Below are positions 63,669 through 64,000 of a DNA stretch of 64,000 nt, one piece after another. How positions within the stretch are numbered: the stretch's first letter is position 1; each line of letters starts with the position of its first letter. The notes beneath the pieces were generated by a model. It was not told the origin of the DNA. It did no database searches and saw nothing but the letters and a program-made list of their open reading frames with translations. Position numbers and translations under genes: made by a program. The DNA is from Balneolaceae bacterium (GTDB taxonomy: Bacteria; Bacteroidota; Rhodothermia; Balneolales; Balneolaceae): the NCBI GenBank assembly GCA_009711805.1, contig VEMX01000004.1:1-64000 (forward strand), written 5' to 3'.

Positions 63669-64000
63669 GTGAAAAATACCAGGTTAAAAGAGCTTCCTGC
63701 GGATCATTCGAAGTTATTGCTACATGTAATCGAAGGAATAAACCGCACGGTTAAATTAAAGGAGTTGCTTCAAAAATGTATGCGTGCAGCCTGCACAGTT
63801 ATGCAGACTGAGGCTAGCTCTCTTATGCTATTGGATGAACAGACGGGAGAATTAAATGTAAGTATCCCCACTGGGCCGGTACAAGAGAATATTGAAGGAA
63901 TCAGCATTCCAAAAAATAAAGGAATAGGTGGATGGGTACTTCGGCATAACAAACCCTATTTTTGCAATGATATTAGCAAGAGTGAATTGTTTTGGAAAGA
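63669..64000 (+). CDS. GAF-domain signalling protein (cut by window end)
   Basis: The frame opens with GTG at 63669 (AAGGAAT just before) and remains open to the window end, 110 codons. The start is MKNTRLKELPADHSKLLLHV, then VKLKELLQKCMRAACTVM and SSLMLLDEQTGELNVSI, then GISIPKNKGIGGWVLRHNKP and FCNDISKSE. This is a GAF sensor domain. The output domain lies beyond the window. GAF proteins bind small ligands and often control a kinase, cyclase, or PP2C phosphatase. Confidence 0.7.
   Translation, partial: MKNTRLKELPADHSKLLLHVIEGINRTVKLKELLQKCMRAACTVMQTEASSLMLLDEQTGELNVSIPTGPVQENIEGISIPKNKGIGGWVLRHNKPYFCNDISKSELFWK

Overview
The window looks like a chromosome segment from the Bacteroidota-related lineages (Balneolota/Rhodothermota type). 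This is inferred from gene content: a TonB-dependent receptor paired with a DUF4249 lipoprotein, several 6-bladed beta-propeller lipoproteins, a DUF4834-like membrane protein, an IspH of about 415 residues, a TAnnTTTG-type promoter before the tRNA, and few Shine-Dalgarno sites. Most of the window is core genome with medium GC. AT-rich or mobile patches interrupt it.

Layout. 1-4200 is accessory. It starts inside an IS110-family transposase, followed by a DUF1801 gene between two 37-bp direct repeats, a 96-bp palindrome, a lipoprotein with two ExbD-like repeats, an IS110 remnant and a Fes-type esterase. 4200-13100 holds an OsmC protein, MetZ, lipoproteins, an M28 peptidase, an outer-membrane barrel and a DUF4249/TonB-receptor pair. 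13500-24130 is the translation and chromosome cluster rplM-rpsI-rpsB-tsf-pyrH-(insert)-frr-smc, where the insert is an AT-rich AraC-type HTH plus two propeller-type genes. 24300-31800 holds ispH, ybbR-like, a DUF721/DciA-like gene, recF, a small zinc-ribbon gene, eno, a HAD phosphatase and a barrel protein. 32350-37290 holds prmC, a likely oriC with four DnaA-box-like sites, dnaA, folB, folK, a deoxynucleoside kinase, a small membrane protein and a TPR protein. 37640-39790 has an exported CbiX-like chelatase translationally coupled to a truncated TonB receptor.

40144-40647 contains tRNA-Leu(GAG), a GIY-YIG nuclease gene and a second copy of the tRNA 3' portion, a compact arrangement resembling a mobile element. 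41113-51688 is a seven-gene type I restriction-modification locus: hsdR, fic, tcmP, a three-Cys-motif (Gp37/Gp68, DUF5131) gene, hsdS with an extra domain of about 220 residues, a GNAT acetyltransferase and hsdM. A vestigial hsdM 5' end lies just before hsdM. This is the best candidate for a composite defence system.

52246-64000 carries two propeller proteins, an exported MsrA, an amidohydrolase, a DUF2911 protein, a TonB receptor under a TPP riboswitch (so probably a thiamine importer), aconitase AcnA, and the start of a GAF-domain protein cut by the window end.

All calls come from reading the sequence. Family names rest on recognised motifs, and no database search was possible.
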